Origin: Actinomycetota bacterium
GTDB taxonomy: Bacteria; Actinomycetota; Thermoleophilia; Gaiellales; Gaiellaceae
Direction of reading: 5' to 3'
Assembly: GCA_009702325.1 (NCBI GenBank)
Contig: WLID01000008.1
Location: 1-64,000 of the forward strand
DNA: 64,000 nt
In this document: piece after piece, positions 9,233 through 16,821 of the stretch
Layout: the number at the start of each line of letters is the position of its first letter
Numbering within the stretch: the first letter of the stretch is position 1
The notes under the pieces: generated by a model
Told to the model about the DNA's origin: nothing
Database searches by the model: none
What the model saw: the letters and a program-made list of their open reading frames with translations, nothing else
Translations under genes and position numbers: made by a program

Positions 9233-10231
9233 ATGGAACTCCGCGCCGAGAAGGTCACGGTGTATCTCGCCGAGACGTTCACGATCGCCCGCTCATCGGA
9301 GGATGAGGCGGAGGTCGTACAGGTTGCAGTAACGCATGGTGGGGTTACTGGCTACGGCGAGGCCGCGCCGATCGCGCGCTACGAGGAGTCGGCCGATTCG
9401 GCGCTCGCGTGGCTTCAGCACGTGACGCTCGGCGACGATCCCTGGGCGCTCGACGACATTCAGGATCTGCTCCCGCGAGGAGAGCAGGCGGCACGGGCTG
9501 CCGTCGATGCGGCGCTCTACGACCTGCAGGGGAAGCTCGTCGGCCAGCCGGTCTACAAGCTGCTCGGTCTTCGGCGCGTGGGCCCCCCGACGTCGTGGAC
9601 GGTGTGGCTCGGTGATCCCGACGATATGGCGCGCCGTGCAGAGAAGGCCGAGGCCCGCGGCTTCAAGCGGCTAAAGCTCAAGCTCGGCGGCCGCGACGGA
9701 CTCGACCTCGAGCGCGTGCGGCAGGTGCGCGCGGCCAGCTCCGTACCGCTGATGGTCGACGTCAACGAGTACTGGACGCTCGATGAGGCACTCGACGTCC
9801 TTCCGCAGATGGAGATCGAGTACTGCGAGCAGCCGCTCCCGGCCGGCAGCCCCGATGGTCCCGAGTTGAAGCGAAGGTCGCCGATCCCGATCTACGTCGA
9901 CGAGGACTGCCACACGCTTGCTGATGTCGCAGCGTGCGCCGAACGCGCCCACGGCATCAACATCAAACTCGCGAAGTCAGGCGGAATCCGTGAGGCCGTG
10001 AAGATGGCGGCGGCCGCACGCGCGCTCGACCTCGGAGTGATGCTCGGCTGCATGGTCGAATCCGGGCTAGGTATCGCCGCGGGCGCGCACATGGCAAGCC
10101 TTTGCGACCACGTCGATCTCGACGGCAACCTGCTCCTCAGGTCGGACCCATGGCCGGGTGTGGCGTGGGAAGACGGCATACAACTACCAGCCGACGCACC
10201 AGGCCTCGGCGTCGAAAGGGCGGCGACATGA
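9233..10231 (+). CDS. Enolase-superfamily epimerase (dipeptide epimerase / N-acetyl-D-glutamate racemase type)
   Basis: A 332-residue muconate-lactonizing-type enolase-fold enzyme. The N-terminal capping domain is followed by the barrel with general-base KLKLG, metal ligands in VDVNEYW, EYCEQPL and VDED, and the second base in KLAKSGG; LGCMVESG follows. This is the residue set of L-Ala-D/L-Glu epimerases. The next gene overlaps by four bases (ATGA) and encodes a DUF1611 protein. In the described DgcN-DgcA pathway this pairing converts D-glutamate via N-acetyl-D-glutamate to N-acetyl-L-glutamate. I infer either that role or dipeptide epimerization in cell-wall peptide recycling. Confidence 0.85.
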   Translation: MELRAEKVTVYLAETFTIARSSEDEAEVVQVAVTHGGVTGYGEAAPIARYEESADSALAWLQHVTLGDDPWALDDIQDLLPRGEQAARAAVDAALYDLQGKLVGQPVYKLLGLRRVGPPTSWTVWLGDPDDMARRAEKAEARGFKRLKLKLGGRDGLDLERVRQVRAASSVPLMVDVNEYWTLDEALDVLPQMEIEYCEQPLPAGSPDGPELKRRSPIPIYVDEDCHTLADVAACAERAHGINIKLAKSGGIREAVKMAAAARALDLGVMLGCMVESGLGIAAGAHMASLCDHVDLDGNLLLRSDPWPGVAWEDGIQLPADAPGLGVERAAT

Positions 10232-11259
10232 GCGACCGGCGCGTACTGATTCTCGCGGAGGGCTTTTCGGGTGATCCGCACTTCGGCAAGACCGCTCGCG
10301 GTGTGATGCGCTACCGACCGGCCGAGGTAGTTGCGCTGCTCGACTCAGAGCGCGCCGGCGAGACCGAGGGGGGATTCCCCATCGTCGGGAGCGTCGCCGA
10401 TGCGCTCGCGCTGAAGCCGACCGTCGCACTCGTGGGCGTCGCGCCGGCCGGGGGACGGTTCCCGCCTGCCTGGCGGGCGATCTTGCGCCAGTGCATCGAG
10501 GCCGGCCTTGACATTGAGAGCGGCCTGCACGAATTCCTGATCCGGGACGACGAGATGACCGCGCTCGCCGCCATGCACGGCGTGAGCCTGCGGGATCTAC
10601 GCCTCGCCCCGAGCGGGCTCAACGTGCCGACAGGGGCGAATCTCACCCACGGCAGCAAAGTCGTGACCACCGTTGGCTCCGACTGCGCGATCGGAAAGAT
10701 GACGGTTGCACTCGAACTCGACGCCGAGGCGCAGCGTCGCGGGATCAAGAGCGAGTTCGTTCCGACAGGACAGACGGGGATCGCGATTGCCGGTTGGGGG
10801 ATGTCGGTTGACGCGGTCGTCGCCGACTTCATCGCAGGTGCAACCGAGCAACTCGTGATGGAGGGAGTTGAGCGCGGGGGAGAGCTTCTGTGGATTGAAG
10901 GCCAGGGTTCGCTGCTCCATCCGTCGTACTCGGGCGTCACGCTCGGACTGATCCACGGGAGTGCGCCGCACGTCTACGTCCTGTGCGACAAGCCCGTCGA
11001 GCCATTCGTCGACGAGAATCCCGCGTTTCCGAAGCCGTCGTACACGTTCCTCGTCGATCTCCATGAGCGGATGTCACTGATCGGGCGACCAGCCAAGGTG
11101 GCCGCAATCGCGCTCAACACGCAGGGATTGACAGACGAGGGGGCGCGGGCGGCCGTTTCGGCGGCTGAGGCCGATTCGGGACTCGTCGCAGACGACCCCG
11201 TTCGGTTCGGGGCGACGCGACTCGTCGACGCTGTGCTCTCCGCGCTCGGCGAATTGTGA
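10228..11259 (+). CDS. DUF1611 family P-loop protein, candidate D-glutamate N-acetyltransferase (DgcN-like)
   Basis: A 343-residue protein matching the DUF1611 family: an N-terminal Rossmann-like domain (FPIVGSVADALA) and a C-terminal P-loop NTPase-like domain with VGSDCAIGKMTVALEL and later EGQGSLLHPSYSGVTLGLIHG. The ATG at 10228 overlaps the epimerase stop, so the two are translated together. The described DgcN enzyme of this family acetylates D-glutamate, and DgcA, an enolase-fold partner, racemizes the product. The function here is inferred from family plus neighbour. Confidence 0.8.
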   Translation: MSDRRVLILAEGFSGDPHFGKTARGVMRYRPAEVVALLDSERAGETEGGFPIVGSVADALALKPTVALVGVAPAGGRFPPAWRAILRQCIEAGLDIESGLHEFLIRDDEMTALAAMHGVSLRDLRLAPSGLNVPTGANLTHGSKVVTTVGSDCAIGKMTVALELDAEAQRRGIKSEFVPTGQTGIAIAGWGMSVDAVVADFIAGATEQLVMEGVERGGELLWIEGQGSLLHPSYSGVTLGLIHGSAPHVYVLCDKPVEPFVDENPAFPKPSYTFLVDLHERMSLIGRPAKVAAIALNTQGLTDEGARAAVSAAEADSGLVADDPVRFGATRLVDAVLSALGEL

Positions 11260-11315
11260 CACCGGTGTGAGAATTCGCCGTTGACTTGGGGCAAGCTCTC
11301 TGTCACGAGCGTCAT

Positions 11316-11519
11316 ATGGGGGGCTGGTCAGCACACGTTCACCACTTCATTGTCTTGCACGACGGCGATCTCTGGCGCTGGCAGTTCGTCGCGCCCGATC
11401 AGACCGTGCTCGCCGCCTCAGCTGATGGGTACGACACGCGCCTCGAAGCTGAAGAGTCGATCATCCGCGTGAAAGAATTTGCGGTGCTCGCACCGATTGG
11501 CGAACTCGAGCGGCCCTAA
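11316..11519 (+). CDS. Small DUF1508-like protein
   Basis: A 67-residue reading frame beginning MGGWSAHVHHFIVLHD. The segment WRWQFVAPDQTVLAASADGY, followed by an Ala/Glu-rich helix ending in IIRVKE, resembles one repeat of the YegP/DUF1508 fold (strand, strand, 'S-x-GY', helix). Function is unknown. The frame could extend upstream to a TTG at 11286, but the ATG gives the better family fit. There is no clear ribosome site. Confidence 0.5.
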   Translation: MGGWSAHVHHFIVLHDGDLWRWQFVAPDQTVLAASADGYDTRLEAEESIIRVKEFAVLAPIGELERP

Positions 11520-11662
11520 CGCATTCGTCCGACAGAGCCGTCGACATGGTCGATCCGAACACGATCGCGAGGCGTCCTCCTTCTGGTGGACCCGCTACAA
11601 CTTCGGGGCGTACGCCCGAGCGCTTCGGGCGACGGCCCCCCAAAGATGATGGAGGATCAAGC
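11520..11662 (+). other. Intergenic leader of the interrupted glycosidase gene
   Basis: No gene is supported here. A small hairpin, GCCCGA-GCGCT-TCGGGC, lies at 11614-11630. A strong ribosome site GGAGGA lies at 11651-11656, six bases before the GTG at 11663. No known riboswitch consensus was recognised. Confidence 0.4.
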
Positions 11663-12994
11663 GTGATCAGCATTCCCAAGGGCATTCGTGCAGCCCTGCT
11701 TGTCGTGTGCGCGACAGCTCTTGTCGCCGGCGGCTTTGCACGCGCGGCCTCGGCCGCTCCGTAATTTGGCGTTGTCGATGACACGTCGCTCTACGCCGAC
11801 GACGGCGGTAAGGCCTTCTTCACTGATCTGAAGGGTGTCGGGATGGTCTCCGACCGTTGGTCTGCGACGTTCGACGGCAACGCCGGCACGATCACGCAGC
11901 AGGCATTCCTCGACAAGGCCGTTCCTGCCGCGAAGGCTGCCGGCGTGAACATCACGATTTCGCTGTACCCGGCGACCGCGTCGATTGCTGGCTCAATGGA
12001 TCCGAACACGTTCTGTCAGTGGGTCGGGAACGTTGCCAACCGGTACAAGTCGGTCAACCGTTGGATTATCGGCAACGAGGAGAACACCACTCGTTTCTGG
12101 GCACCCGTGAGTCCGTCGAACTACGAGGCGACGCTCGCCGCCTGTTATGACGTTCTCAAGGGAATCAACGGCAACAACACCGTGATCGCTTTCGGTGTCT
12201 CTCCTCGCGCCCAGAACGCGCAGTCGATGACGCCCGCCGACTTCATCAAGGGTGTTGGCGCTGCGTATAAGGCGTCTGGTCGCACGAAGCCGATCATGGA
12301 TCAGGTTGGTATCCACCCATACCCGAACCAGAATGCGCGCCCGGCACCAGCCCCTGATAAGGCGGGCTACTCGGTTGCCGGTGACATCGGCATCCCGCAG
12401 ATGGACGTCCTCAAGCAGGCGATCTACGACGGGTTCAACGGAACCGGCCAGCCGACGACGCTCGGTGGCCTGATGATCGTTGTCGACGAAGTCGGGTACC
12501 AGACGGTCACCGACGGGGTGGCTGGCTACACGGGCTCCGAGATCTCGCCGACAGTCAGCGAGGCTGATCAGGCGTCGTACTACGCACGCATCGTGCAGAT
12601 CTACGCCTGCGATCCGTCGATCGCCCAGGTGCTGTTCTTCCATCTCGTCGACGAGGCAGATCGAGGGGGCGGTTGGCAGTCGGGTCTCGAGCACGTCGAC
12701 GGCTCGTCGAAGCCGTCGAAGGCGTCAGTCCCGTCTGCCATCTCGGCCGGCTGTTCAGGAGCACAGACCGCATGGGCTCCGAAGGGGGCAAGCACGACGC
12801 CCGCTCCGAAGATCAACTTCTTGACTGACCCGAAGAATTGCGGGACGGCCGGAAATGTCGTACCGACCGCACCGCATGCCACGACGGGCTGCAAGAACGG
12901 CGTTTCGGCGATCTTCTCATGCTTGAGGGGCTACGCGAACAAGGACAAGAAGTTCGCGAACGGCTGCGAGGTTGCCACGAAGAAGAAGAAGTAG
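11663..12994 (+). pseudogene. Secreted clan GH-A-like glycosidase gene interrupted by an in-frame TAA
   Basis: GTG 11663, preceded by GGAGGA, opens a signal peptide (IRAALLVVCATALVAGGFARAASAAP). The frame meets TAA at 11762-11764, then continues open in the same frame for about 410 codons to 12994. The region after the stop reads FGVVDDTSLYADDGG, the expected first strand of a TIM-barrel glycosidase. Catalytic glutamates are visible in WIIGNEEN (12077) and VVDEVGY (12488). The C-terminus has a degenerate cysteine-rich module ending in ANGCEV and KKKK. A restart at ATG 11843 would remove the first barrel strand and the export signal. Either a recent nonsense mutation or a sequence error explains this. 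Confidence 0.82.
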
Positions 12995-13036
12995 CGCGAC
13001 TTCGAACCAATGTAGGTCGCACTTGACCACGTCATC

Positions 13037-13064
13037 AGGAGGGTCGCCGGAAGGCGGCCCTCCT
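13037..13064 (+). terminator. Intrinsic terminator after the glycosidase gene
   Basis: The stem AGGAGGGTCGCC pairs with GGCGGCCCTCCT (one G-T pair) around a GGAA loop and is followed by GCGTTT. It separates the glycosidase from the SOS-controlled gene. Confidence 0.75.
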
Positions 13065-13099
13065 GCGTTTAACGTCCTAGACATGTCGGTCGCCCAACA

Positions 13100-13113
13100 C
13101 GAACAGATGTTCT
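13100..13113 (+). promoter_or_regulatory. LexA (SOS) box 1 upstream of the LysM gene
   Basis: CGAACAGATGTTCT matches the Gram-positive LexA operator CGAACRNRYGTTYC at all but the final base. It abuts the -35 box. Confidence 0.75.
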
Positions 13114-13141
13114 GGACACGAACGAACGTTCGCTCTATAGT
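13113..13141 (+). promoter_or_regulatory. Promoter of the SOS-regulated LysM gene
   Basis: TGGACA (13113-13118) and TATAGT (13136-13141) are separated by 17 bases, a near-ideal vegetative promoter. Transcription would start around 13148-13151, at or next to the ATG, so the transcript is leaderless. LexA box 2 fills the spacer. Confidence 0.7.
13119..13132 (+). promoter_or_regulatory. LexA box 2, in the promoter spacer
   Basis: CGAACGAACGTTCG fits the CGAACRNRYGTTYC operator except for its last base. It lies between the -35 and -10 boxes. Confidence 0.8.
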
Positions 13142-13143
13142 GA

Positions 13144-13157
13144 CGAACACATGTTCG
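13144..13157 (+). promoter_or_regulatory. LexA box 3, over the start codon
   Basis: CGAACACATGTTCG contains the ATG at 13151, so LexA bound here would cover the transcription start. It begins 25 bases after box 2 begins. Confidence 0.78.
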
Positions 13158-13390
13158 CAAAGATCCTTCTTATCGCGGCCTCATTTCTCGTCCTCTGGAG
13201 TGTCACGCCGCATTCATCCGGCGCGCATGGCAGCAAGCAGCTCTACCGCGTGCAGCCATACGACACGCTCTGGACGATCGCCGAGACCCGCTACAGCGGT
13301 GATGTTTCGCGTGCCATCTGGCAGATCGAGCAGGCCAACCATCTGAGCGGGGCCGATATTCGGCCTGGCCAGGTGCTGGTTCTGCCGTAG
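13151..13390 (+). CDS. Small membrane-anchored LysM protein, probable SOS-induced cell division inhibitor (YneA-like)
   Basis: A 79-residue protein: a hydrophobic N-terminal segment (residues 2-18) then one LysM domain (YRVQPYDTLWTIAETRY ... IRPGQVLVLP). This is the layout of YneA of Bacillus and of the related LysM proteins of Actinobacteria that delay septation during DNA damage. Three LexA boxes surround its promoter and start codon, which directly supports SOS control. In many Gram-positives the gene lies beside lexA; no lexA is in this window. It should act at the cell surface or inner membrane and bind peptidoglycan. Function is inferred from architecture and control. Confidence 0.82.
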   Translation: MFAKILLIAASFLVLWSVTPHSSGAHGSKQLYRVQPYDTLWTIAETRYSGDVSRAIWQIEQANHLSGADIRPGQVLVLP

Positions 13391-13444
13391 CCCGACCACT
13401 GCGTAGACCTCTCGCGTAGCCACCTGTCGTCGCCATCCCGCCGA

Positions 13445-13450
13445 TACGAT
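13445..13450 (+). promoter_or_regulatory. -10 box before rnz
   Basis: TACGAT ends 6 bases before the GTG at 13457 and no ribosome site intervenes. This fits a leaderless rnz transcript. Confidence 0.45.
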
Positions 13451-13456
13451 CGGCGA

Positions 13457-14443
13457 GTGGACCTAGACGTTGTGTTTCTTGGCACATCGGCGAGCGCGCC
13501 GACGGCGCGTCGCAACCCGAGTGCGCTCCTGATTCGACGAGGTGGTGAGCGTCTGCTGTTCGACTGCGGTGAGGGCACCCAGCGCCAGCTTCTGCGCTCG
13601 ACCGTCGGACTCGTCGATCTCGAAGAGATCTTCCTTACGCACTTCCACGCCGACCACTTCCTCGGCCTCCCGGGGATGTTGAAGACGTTCGCGCTGCGCG
13701 CACGGGAGGTTCCGCTCACGATCTATGGCCCGCCAGGGCTGCGTGCGCTCTACGACTCGATGCGCGTCGTGTTCGGGCGGCTGCCCTATCCCGTAGAGCT
13801 CACCGAGATCCATGCGGGCGACTCGCTCCAACGAGACGGCTACCGGCTGCTCGCGTTCCCCGTCGACCATGGACAGAACGCGCTCGGATATGCGCTCGTC
13901 GAAGATGACCGCCCAGGACGGTTCGATGTCGAACTCGCCGACACGCTCGGAATCCCGTTCGGGCCCGCGCGGGGTCTCCTGCAGCGGGGCGAAGCCATCA
14001 CGCTCGATGACGGAACCGTCGTATCGCCCGATGCGGTCCTCGGCGAAGCGCGATCTGGCCGCAGAGTGGTCTACACGGGCGACACGGCTCCGTCGACGAT
14101 CGTCGAGACGATGGCGACCGGCGCCGACCTGCTGATTCACGAGGCGACGTTCACGCGAGAAGAGAGTGAACGTGCACGGGACACCGAGCACTCGACGGCG
14201 TATGACGCAGCGACGCTCGCGCAGAACGCCGGCGTGGGCTTGCTTGCGCTGACGCACATCTCGACCCGCTACTTCGGCTCGGAGATTGCAACGGAGGCAA
14301 CGGCGGTGTTCCCGAACACCGTGGTTCCCCGTGACTTCGACATCATCGAGGTGCCGTTCGCGGAGCGAGGAGAGCCGACACTCATTCGGCTCGGCGCACG
14401 ACCCGAGCGCGAATCCCCAGCAGGGACGGGCGCGAGCCAGTGA
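13457..14443 (+). CDS. rnz: Ribonuclease Z (tRNA 3'-processing endonuclease)
   Basis: RNase Z trims the 3' trailer of tRNA precursors, needed where CCA is not encoded, as in the tRNA-Arg of this window. The 328-residue protein has the metallo-beta-lactamase motif THFHADHFLGLPG (about residues 60-72), the early FDCGEGTQRQ, later YTGDTAPS and the terminal LTHIS histidine. The length matches the short bacterial form. The final GTGA overlaps the next gene's start. Confidence 0.93.
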   Translation: MDLDVVFLGTSASAPTARRNPSALLIRRGGERLLFDCGEGTQRQLLRSTVGLVDLEEIFLTHFHADHFLGLPGMLKTFALRAREVPLTIYGPPGLRALYDSMRVVFGRLPYPVELTEIHAGDSLQRDGYRLLAFPVDHGQNALGYALVEDDRPGRFDVELADTLGIPFGPARGLLQRGEAITLDDGTVVSPDAVLGEARSGRRVVYTGDTAPSTIVETMATGADLLIHEATFTREESERARDTEHSTAYDAATLAQNAGVGLLALTHISTRYFGSEIATEATAVFPNTVVPRDFDIIEVPFAERGEPTLIRLGARPERESPAGTGASQ

Positions 14444-15180
14444 ATGGGGTGAGCTTCGACGGGCGCGCGGCGCGCTACGACGAGCTGCGACCCGTCGACG
14501 ATCAGTGGTGGGAGGTGTTCGACGCACTCGTGCGCCTCGGCACGCTGCGCGGCTCGCGCGTGCTCGAGGTTGGATGCGGCACCGGGCGTCTGTCACAGGC
14601 GCTCGAGGAACGGGCGCTCGCGCGCGTTTGGGCGATCGACGCAGCACCAGCGATGGTCGAAAAGGCCCGCACCCTAGGTGTGAACGCCCGCGTTGGCCGT
14701 GCCGAGAACCTGCCATTCAAAGCGGGGTGGTTCGACGCTGTCGTCGCGCGGATGGCGATCCACCTTCTCGACCGCCCGACCGCCTTTGCGGAGGCGCGAC
14801 GCGCGCTTGCGCCTGCCGGAAGGATCGTGATCGCAACCGAGGATCCCGCCACGTTCGATGACCTGTGGTTTGGCGAGCTCTTCCCATCACTCGCCGACAT
14901 CGACCGCGCCCGCTTCCCGAGCGCCGAACGCCTGAGCGCCGAACTCGTCGCTGCGGGTTTTGCGGCGCCAACGGTGGAGCACAAGGCGCAAGAACGCACG
15001 ATCACACGCGAACATGCATTGGAGATCCTGCGTACCAAGGCGTACTCGACGTTTGAGCTGCTTCCGGGCGATGAATATCGAGACGGTCTCGCTCAGGCCG
15101 AGCGGGAGCTTCCGGAGGCCGTCACGTACAGGTTTGGCTGGATCTTCGCCTCGGCCGAAAGCATGACGTCGGCCGCCTGA
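14440..15180 (+). CDS. Class I SAM-dependent methyltransferase
   Basis: A 246-residue Rossmann-fold methyltransferase. Motif I is VLEVGCGTGRLSQAL (about residues 41-55), followed by an acidic ribose-binding Asp in AIDAAPAMV, motif IV FDAVVARMAIHLL and motif V LAPAGRIVIATED. It overlaps rnz by four bases. The substrate is unknown; the Methyltransf_11 group includes small-molecule, lipid and tRNA enzymes. Confidence 0.82.
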   Translation: MNGVSFDGRAARYDELRPVDDQWWEVFDALVRLGTLRGSRVLEVGCGTGRLSQALEERALARVWAIDAAPAMVEKARTLGVNARVGRAENLPFKAGWFDAVVARMAIHLLDRPTAFAEARRALAPAGRIVIATEDPATFDDLWFGELFPSLADIDRARFPSAERLSAELVAAGFAAPTVEHKAQERTITREHALEILRTKAYSTFELLPGDEYRDGLAQAERELPEAVTYRFGWIFASAESMTSAA

Positions 15181-15213
15181 GTTAGAGTCCCACTACGCCA
15201 CTAATGGCGATCG

Positions 15214-15246
15214 CCTTTAACTCGGTCCAGAGAGGCCGGAAAGGAG
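15214..15246 (+). promoter_or_regulatory. PyrR-binding hairpin overlapping the pyrR ribosome-binding site
   Basis: TCCAGAGAGGC (15226-15236) is the conserved loop of PyrR-binding RNAs. A lower stem pairs CCTTT (15214-15218) with AAAGG (15240-15244), and CGG pairs with CCG above an internal loop. The AAAGG arm includes the Shine-Dalgarno AAGGAG (15241-15246), 4 bases before the pyrR ATG. PyrR bound with UMP should stabilise the hairpin and block translation. No terminator follows, so control would act on translation rather than by attenuation. Confidence 0.85.
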
Positions 15247-15250
15247 CACC

Positions 15251-15838
15251 ATGAACCAGCCGATCGCGGCGCCAGCTGGCCGCGTCCTCTTGGACGCCGA
15301 CGCAATGGCCCGCACGCTCTCACGCATCGCGCATGAGGTGATTGAGCGAAACGAAGATCTTGAATCGGTTGCGCTCGTGGGCATCCACACGCGCGGCGTC
15401 CCTATCGCACAACGGCTGCGCCGGGCGATCGAAGAGCGCGCCGGCATTGAGCTCCCGCTCGGACAGCTCGACATCACGTTCTACCGCGATGATGTCTTGG
15501 TGCGCAGCGGCCGCGCGCCGCGCCGATCCCAGCCGATTGTTCGCGACACAAAGCTTGATTTCGATCTTGAGGGACGCACGGTGATCCTCGTCGACGACGT
15601 GCTCTACACCGGGCGCACGATTCGGGCAGCGATCGACGCGCTCTTCGAATACGGCCGGCCGGAGCGCGTGCAGCTCGCCGTCCTTGCCGACCGGGGCCAT
15701 CGCGAGCTTCCCATCCGCCCTGACTACGTGGGCAAGAACCTGCCCACGGCGCGCGAGGAGCGCGTGCAGGTGCAGCTCGTCGAGATCGACGAGATCGACC
15801 AGGTCGTGCTGCTTGGCCGAGTGGAGGAGGGGGCATGA
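15251..15838 (+). CDS. pyrR: Bifunctional pyrimidine operon regulator PyrR / uracil phosphoribosyltransferase
   Basis: PyrR binds pyr mRNA when UMP is high and also converts uracil and PRPP to UMP. The 195-residue protein has the PRPP loop [17 protein letters not shown] (about residues 115-131), the family segment TFYRDDVL, and the basic [10 protein letters not shown] near the C-terminus. Its own leader carries a PyrR site over the ribosome site, indicating autogenous control of the whole operon. The stop overlaps the pyrB start (ATGA). Confidence 0.95.
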   Translation: MNQPIAAPAGRVLLDADAMARTLSRIAHEVIERNEDLESVALVGIHTRGVPIAQRLRRAIEERAGIELPLGQLDITFYRDDVLVRSGRAPRRSQPIVRDTKLDFDLEGRTVILVDDVLYTGRTIRAAIDALFEYGRPERVQLAVLADRGHRELPIRPDYVGKNLPTAREERVQVQLVEIDEIDQVVLLGRVEEGA

Positions 15839-16821
15839 CCGAGCGTTCACTCCATGTGGTCTCGGGTGACCTACGCCCTCCGAGCGACGGGGAGCGTCGC
15901 CACCTGCTCTCGGTCGCCGACCTCGACCGCGACGACATCGACCGCCTGCTCGCGACGGCGCACTCATTCGCGCTGTCACAGGAGCGCGACACCAAGAAGC
16001 TGCCGACGCTGCGCGGCCGGCTTGTCGCCAATGTGTTCTTCGAGTCGTCCACGCGCACCTCGACGTCCTTCGAGCTCGCCGCCAAGCGGCTCTCGGCCGA
16101 CACGCTCTCGATGAAGGCATCCGGATCCTCGGTCGACAAGGGCGAGTCACTCCGTGACACGGCCCTCACGCTCTCGGCCTACGAGCCAGACGTGATCGTC
16201 ATCCGTCACCCGCAGATCGGGGCGCCACAGCTCGTTGCGCAGGCGACACACGCACACGTCGTAAACGCAGGTGATGGGAAGCACCAGCATCCCACGCAGG
16301 CGTTGCTCGACCTCTACACGATCTCGGAGTCACTTGGCCGCCTCGATGGTGTTCACGTCGCGATCGTCGGAGACGTGCTCCACTCACGCGTTGCTCGCTC
16401 GCTCGTGCAGGCGCTGCGCCTCGTGGGTGCACACGTCACGCTCGTGGGACCGCCACCGCTGCTCCCCGAGGGCCTCGGAGTCGAGCGCTCCTTCGATATC
16501 CGCGACATCGCGAACGCCGACATTGTTTACGTCCTACGCATGCAGCGCGAGCGCATGGAGGAAGGCGCGAACTACGTCCCGTCTTTGCGCGAATACACCG
16601 CGCGGTGGGGTGTGACACTCGATCGGCTCAGCCCAAACCAGCGCGTGATGCATCCAGGCCCCATGAACCGGGGCGTTGAGATCGACCCGCGCGTGGCCGA
16701 CTCACCCCAGGCTCTCGTTGTCGACCAGGTCAAGGCTGGCCTCGTCGTGCGGATGGCTGTCCTGTACGACCTACTCACGACCGGCCCAGTGCTCGTCGAA
16801 ACGACTGCGGAGGTCGCATGA
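15835..16821 (+). CDS. pyrB: Aspartate carbamoyltransferase catalytic subunit
   Basis: Joins carbamoyl phosphate to aspartate, the committed step of pyrimidine synthesis. The 328-residue protein has the carbamoyl-phosphate loop [21 protein letters not shown], and [12 protein letters not shown] near the C-terminus. No pyrI regulatory gene is present, so feedback probably acts through PyrR. Four-base overlaps join it to pyrR and pyrC. Confidence 0.96.
   Translation: MTERSLHVVSGDLRPPSDGERRHLLSVADLDRDDIDRLLATAHSFALSQERDTKKLPTLRGRLVANVFFESSTRTSTSFELAAKRLSADTLSMKASGSSVDKGESLRDTALTLSAYEPDVIVIRHPQIGAPQLVAQATHAHVVNAGDGKHQHPTQALLDLYTISESLGRLDGVHVAIVGDVLHSRVARSLVQALRLVGAHVTLVGPPPLLPEGLGVERSFDIRDIANADIVYVLRMQRERMEEGANYVPSLREYTARWGVTLDRLSPNQRVMHPGPMNRGVEIDPRVADSPQALVVDQVKAGLVVRMAVLYDLLTTGPVLVETTAEVA

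Noticed and set aside
11281-11286. TTGACT as a -35 box for the small DUF1508-like gene
   Set aside because: No -10 box lies at 16-18 bases; the nearest candidate is too far away.
13463-14716. 417-codon minus-strand open frame
   Set aside because: It is opposite rnz and the methyltransferase; no family features and no credible start region.
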